A stretch of DNA of 40,000 bases from NCBI GenBank assembly GCA_905221605.1, contig CAJNDS010002441.1, positions 115,001 to 155,000 of the forward strand, read 5' to 3'. Below, piece by piece: positions 37,881 to 40,000 of the stretch. This DNA comes from Symbiodinium natans. Taxonomy: Eukaryota; Sar; Dinophyceae; Suessiales; Symbiodiniaceae. Positions within the stretch are counted from its first letter, which is position 1, and the number at the start of each line of letters is the position of its first letter. The translations under genes and the position numbers were made by a program. The notes beneath the pieces are model-generated. The model had not been told where the DNA came from. It saw only the letters and a program-made list of their open reading frames with translations, and did no database searches.

Positions 37881-39365
37881 CATATACATGTACACATACG
37901 CACGCGTGTGACATGGAACATATACCATGTAGCGCATACCATAGAACATATACCATTATGTAACATATGCCACACAACAAATACTTGTATATACATGCAT
38001 GCATGCATACATACATACATACATAATTACATACATATGTGTGTATACAAATGTATGTATGTATGTATGTATGTATGTATGTATGTATGTATGTATGTAT
38101 GTATGTATGTATGTATGTATGTATGTATGTATTTATGTATGTATGTATGTATGTATGTATGTATGTATGTATGTATGTATGTATGTATGTATGTATGTGT
38201 ATATATATATATAGATGTTAGCAGAGTTGACGTTTGCGAAGTTTGCCGTCTGTAGCGTGTTCGTGATGCTCGACATGGTCCGTGTCCGGTCTCGGTCCCA
38301 ACCGCAACACCCAAGACAGGGTTTAGGGTTTAGGGTTTGGGGTTTAGGGTTATAGGGTTACAGGGTTTAATTAGGGTTTAGGGTTTAGAGTTTAGGCTTC
38401 AGGGCACCCCGTGCGAAGGCCAGCGTAGAATCAAAGTCACGCGGCATCAAAGGGCTGCCCGCGATCGTGGCCGCCTCATCTGAGATGCTGGTCCTTTGGG
38501 TCCCAGGGTGGCATTGGCTTAAGAGGTTTAGGGTTTAGGGCTGTAGGGTTTAAGGCACCCTTGTGTTCTTAAGTTGCCCTAGCCCAGAGAAACCCCTTAA
38601 ATCGGGGAGATGCAACTATAATAGTTTATTACCGTGCGCATATCCTTGCCCAAGGGGTAGGGGTAGGGTAGCTTGAGTCCGCTCCCCAAACCGGAGCTGG
38701 GGGTTCTTGAGTGGCACGCCAGATTGAGCTCCCTGGAAGGATCTAAAGTGTGGACACAAACGTAGATCCCCGTTAGGGTTCCGAAGAATGACCCAAAGAA
38801 TGGCCGTCTGGGCGCGGTTGAGGTGGAAAGTCCAGGGATGTTTGGTGGGTGTGTGTGTTGGGTGTCCTTTTAGGGCTCAAGTATGCGCTGTATGGGGACA
38901 TGGGGGCCCTGAGGGCATCAAGGGCTCATGGGCACGGGATGCCCCAATGTCAGGATCAAACCTACTTTGAGCGCCTTTGGTGCAATTTCGTGCCTGGGTT
39001 TTCTTGGCATGTTTGAGGTGTTTTGTGCTTTACAGAACCCTAAACCCTAAACCCTAAACCCTAAACCCTAAACCCTAAACCCTAAACCCTAAACCCTAAA
39101 CCCCTCAACCCGAACCCCCACGTTCGGGTTTAGGGTTTTAGGGTTTAAAGGTTTAGGCTCAAAAACTCCAACAACCCTCTCTACCCACAAGTCTGCTGAG
39201 GGCTGACGATTTAGGCCCCTTAATGCCCCAAGGAGCTGTCCATCTTCGTGAAGTGCCACGGTGTGCAAAACCTTCGCTTCGTGCCTCTTTGGCTGGCACC
39301 GTGGCTGCTGCTCACCATGCTGTTCGCCTATGTGCCGCTCGGTGGGCCTGGTTTTCGGCTTCAGG
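33852..39365 (+). CDS. Split gene: FVSHSW / DKLCVDQ / YFERLWC multi-membrane protein family (partial, N-terminus not found)
   Basis: Exons read from sequence: 33852-33905 (VDVFVSHSW), 34818-34874 (AKHLAMCFFLNFR), 35994 to about 36081, 36401 to about 36463, 37297-37340 (LWVDKLCVDQAEAR), 38429-38499 (GIKGLPAIVAASSEMLVLW), 38954-38989 (DQTYFERLWCNF), 39233-39365 (ELSIFVKCHG ... VPLWLAPWLL). The motif order is that of a large dinoflagellate family with an N-terminal FVSHSW, membrane helices, a DKLCINQ-like motif and RLWC-Y/F-E, known to me from Symbiodinium proteomes; biochemical function unknown. Phases fit at a-b (TG+C), b-35994 (GG+A), 37340-38429 (A+AA with a GC donor), 38499-38954 and 38989-39233 (all phase 0). 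Only the link 36463 to 37297 lacks a clean fit; a 21-bp exon at 36873-36893 with GC donors would close it, speculatively. The last exon is followed at once by GTTTAGGG, so the C-terminus lies further on. Family call is from memory, not from a search. Confidence 0.72.
33961..34036 (+). repeat. Homopolymer of 76 G
   Basis: Unbroken G run inside the first inferred intron of the FVSHSW gene. Length may be wrong in the assembly. Confidence 0.85.
34211..34338. mobile_element. Palindrome family 1, copy 7, with a TTTAGGG array inside
   Basis: Left arm up to CTCATTATTACATA, then about four heptamers (34245-34276) in place of TACTTG, then the usual CCTTAAAG...CCTATATAGGG and right arm. Lies in the intron 33906-34817. 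Confidence 0.65.
34648..34734 (+). CDS. Exon-like island inside the first inferred intron
   Basis: After AACCCAG: GYKLNGPKYNPIAESLPELE then LRACQIEG and TGA. It looks convincing, yet the family motifs place exon 33852-33905 directly before 34818. Either an alternative exon or a chance frame; it is a useful control for the other islands. Confidence 0.25.
   Translation, partial: GYKLNGPKYNPIAESLPELELRACQIEG
34978..35079 (+). CDS. Exon-like island behind a 12-13 C tract
   Basis: CCCCCCCCCCCCAG then PEVENHYTIPVTPSNNPFKV and APKPYPGTLKRGF with TGA. Excellent acceptor, but it does not belong to the family model and lies in its second intron. Confidence 0.28.
   Translation, partial: PEVENHYTIPVTPSNNPFKVAPKPYPGTLKRGF
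35485..35630. mobile_element. Palindrome family 3, copy in the FVSHSW-gene intron
   Basis: CCTACTTGGTGGTTCATGGT at the left, ACCAGGAACCTCGAAGTA at the right, inner AACCAATTATAACTGTACTT mirrored by AAGTACAGTTACAATTGGTT. Confidence 0.65.
35787..35912 (+). CDS. Two exon-like pieces around a 61-bp GT-AG intron
   Basis: 35787-35805 (NGTPER plus one base), intron 35806-35866 starting GTCTTT and ending CCGACAG with a pyrimidine tract, then 35867-35912. The join is in phase: NGTPERVLEIDLLDVAVEKH. Ends at GTTTAC. Not part of the family motifs, so either a skipped exon or chance. Confidence 0.35.
35994..36090 (+). CDS. Candidate exon with a hydrophobic helix, part of the FVSHSW-family gene
   Basis: Follows an AG acceptor ending at 35993. 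One base (A) completes the codon left open by the exon ending at 34874, then the frame reads PHMPKAGMLARLAIKSV, a hydrophobic stretch (AAAIVCSQCLAFAIP) and a basic tail. This fits the first membrane segment expected after the LNFR motif. No GT donor is present; a GC donor after 36081 or a GA donor after 36090 both leave phase 0, matching the next exon. The reverse strand is also open here, so the strand rests on the neighbours. ATG at 36001 could instead mark a protein start. Confidence 0.45.
36269..36314 (+). CDS. Alternative small lysine-rich exon candidate
   Basis: After ACGTAG the frame reads GDKKMFGKKPQHD and meets a GTAATT donor. It enters with one base and leaves in phase 0, so it could also bridge 34874 to 36401. 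It would then compete with, or be alternative to, the exon at 35994. It has no similarity I recognise to the membrane region expected there. Confidence 0.25.
36401..36463 (+). CDS. Candidate transmembrane exon of the FVSHSW-family gene
   Basis: Begins right after CCCAG and reads in phase 0 DLSTTMLFLLLMDVPVLVFFG, a membrane helix ending in VFFG. Family members have such a helix ending in FFG shortly before the DKLC motif. GT at 36464 is the simplest donor; a GC donor two bases later would leave phase 2 and suit the exon at 37297. A second frame across the same bases is also open, so composition alone does not decide. Confidence 0.45.
36873..36893 (+). CDS. Speculative 21-bp exon linking VFFG to LWVDKLC
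   Basis: After TTCCCACAG the bases give one completing base then HLEPTA and two bases before GC. With a GC donor at 36466 and another at 36894 the join reads FFGVHLEPTAHLWVDKLC, giving the short basic/polar loop seen in this family. It depends on two non-canonical donors and is the weakest link of the model. Confidence 0.18.
37341..38428. repeat. Intron with GA, TA and TGTA microsatellites
   Basis: Between the LWVDKLCVDQ exon and the next one. G run 37349-37368, (GA)n 37763-37806, (TA)n 37808-37877, (CATA)n 37999-38036, an ATGT/TGTA array of about 150 bp at 38050-38197, TTTAGGG 38318-38395. Frame 38223-38315 (LTFAKFAVCSVFVMLDMVRV) is open behind TTAGCAG but is not needed by the gene model. 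Confidence 0.65.
39036..39105 (-). repeat. CCCTAAA array in the short intron 38990-39232
   Basis: About nine units; a TTTAGGG stretch follows at 39126-39150, so this 243-bp intron has both orientations. Confidence 0.88.
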
Positions 39366-39443
39366 GTTTAGGGTTGGAGCCCAAGTTGGCACGACGATGT
39401 CTGAAAGGGTAGGCTGCAGGCGGGGAGTGAACTCGGTATTCAG

Positions 39444-39490
39444 AGCTGTGTTACTTTGTTGGTTTCGGCGAGTACCGCGGGCTAAATCCT
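39444..39490 (+). CDS. Possible next exon of the FVSHSW-family gene
   Basis: After ATTCAG at 39443 two bases would complete the G left at 39365, giving ELCYFVGFGEY. The phase fits, but no good donor is visible and the following frame runs through a palindromic element. Offered only as a lead. Confidence 0.2.
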
Positions 39491-39587
39491 CAAAACAGAG
39501 CATTCCCTTGTAATGGTCATACGTTTTACCCACAGACATTTTACTCAAATAGGCCCCCCCCATGTACATTTGTTGGCCTGGCTTTAT

Positions 39588-39677
39588 GTTCACCCTTTTG
39601 CTGGCAGTCCTTAATGGGGAGTATAGTACCCCTATTATAGTCCCGCTGATGGACTCTTGGTAACAGGGGGAACCACC
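39588..39677. mobile_element. Palindrome family 2, copy 4
   Basis: GTTCACCCTTTTG...GGCAGTCCTTAATGGGG and GATGGACTCTTGGTAACAGG...GGGAACCACC around GTATAGTACCCCTATTATAG. Fragment of the same core at 20112-20168. Confidence 0.55.
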
Positions 39678-40000
39678 CAAGGTGCAGTTGTCAAGTGTAG
39701 GGTATAGGGTTTAGGGTTTAGGGTTTAGGGTTTAGGGTTTAGGGTTTAGGGTTCCTGGCACTTTAAGAGTGCTTCCAGCTTGGTGTGCCGAGCTCCGGAC
39801 CGCGGCACAGTGTGCTGGCTTCACGGTTTAGAAACCCTAAACCCGAAACCCTAAATAGGGTCTATAGGGTCTATAGGGTTTAGGGGTTTGGGGTGTAGGG
39901 CTCCGGGCTTAGGGTATACGTAGGGTTCACACGATCAGGTTTGGGGCTCAGTTTGGTGTGTATAGGCTCTAAGCGAAAATGTCACATCGCTTCCCACGGG

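Larger units (their letters stand above)
39366..40000. repeat. Spacer after the last anchored exon
   Basis: Palindrome family 2 copy at 39588-39677, TTTAGGG array 39706-39752, CCCTAAA/TTTAGGG variants 39830-39915. Open frames here are partly repeat-encoded. Confidence 0.5.

Noticed and set aside
37702-38314. Tyr/Ile/Met/Cys/Val-repeat ORFs of 80-170 codons on both strands
   Set aside because: They are translations of (TA)n, (GA)n and (TGTA)n microsatellites.
1-40000. The window as a chromosome end
   Set aside because: Heptamers occur in both orientations, in short blocks with unique sequence between, and inside introns; no terminal array is present.

Overview
The window looks like nuclear DNA of a dinoflagellate, most likely from the Symbiodiniaceae/Suessiales side. 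Three things point there. Plant-type telomere heptamers (TTTAGGG and CCCTAAA) are scattered through the whole 40 kb. A split gene of a family I know from Symbiodinium-type genomes (FVSHSW ... DKLCVDQ ... YFERLWC) is present, with at least one likely GC-AG intron. A long RT-endonuclease ORF carries the near-N-terminal GEAQNPGP string that I associate with dinoflagellate retroelements. No rRNA, tRNA or CRISPR was seen.

Layout: 1-23200 is a mosaic of short exon-like islands (30-130 bp) between heptamer arrays, simple repeats and palindromic MITE-like elements. All islands I favour are on the plus strand. About 23290-27660 is one R2-like (restriction-like endonuclease) non-LTR retrotransposon with an intact frame of about 1188 codons, diverged tandem repeats in both untranslated ends, and heptamer repeats on both sides. 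27660-33850 returns to exon-like islands, palindromes and arrays. 33852-39365 is the best-supported cellular gene: exons of 36-133 bp whose conserved motifs appear in the expected order and whose reading phases fit at most junctions.

How it fits together: in the one gene I can anchor, every inferred intron carries heptamer arrays, and at two of its junctions (and about eight other candidate exons) the intron seems to begin with the array itself (exon|GTTTAGGG). Several arrays sit between short direct repeats or inside copies of a palindromic element, so they look like late insertions or repair products rather than an old telomere. The window therefore suggests genes split by introns that have been invaded, or perhaps created, by telomere-type repeats.

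Caution: open frames of about 30 codons are common by chance, and in several islands more than one frame looks protein-like. Only the 33852-39365 gene and the retrotransposon are assigned to families. The other exon calls rest on splice-like borders and composition and need transcript data.
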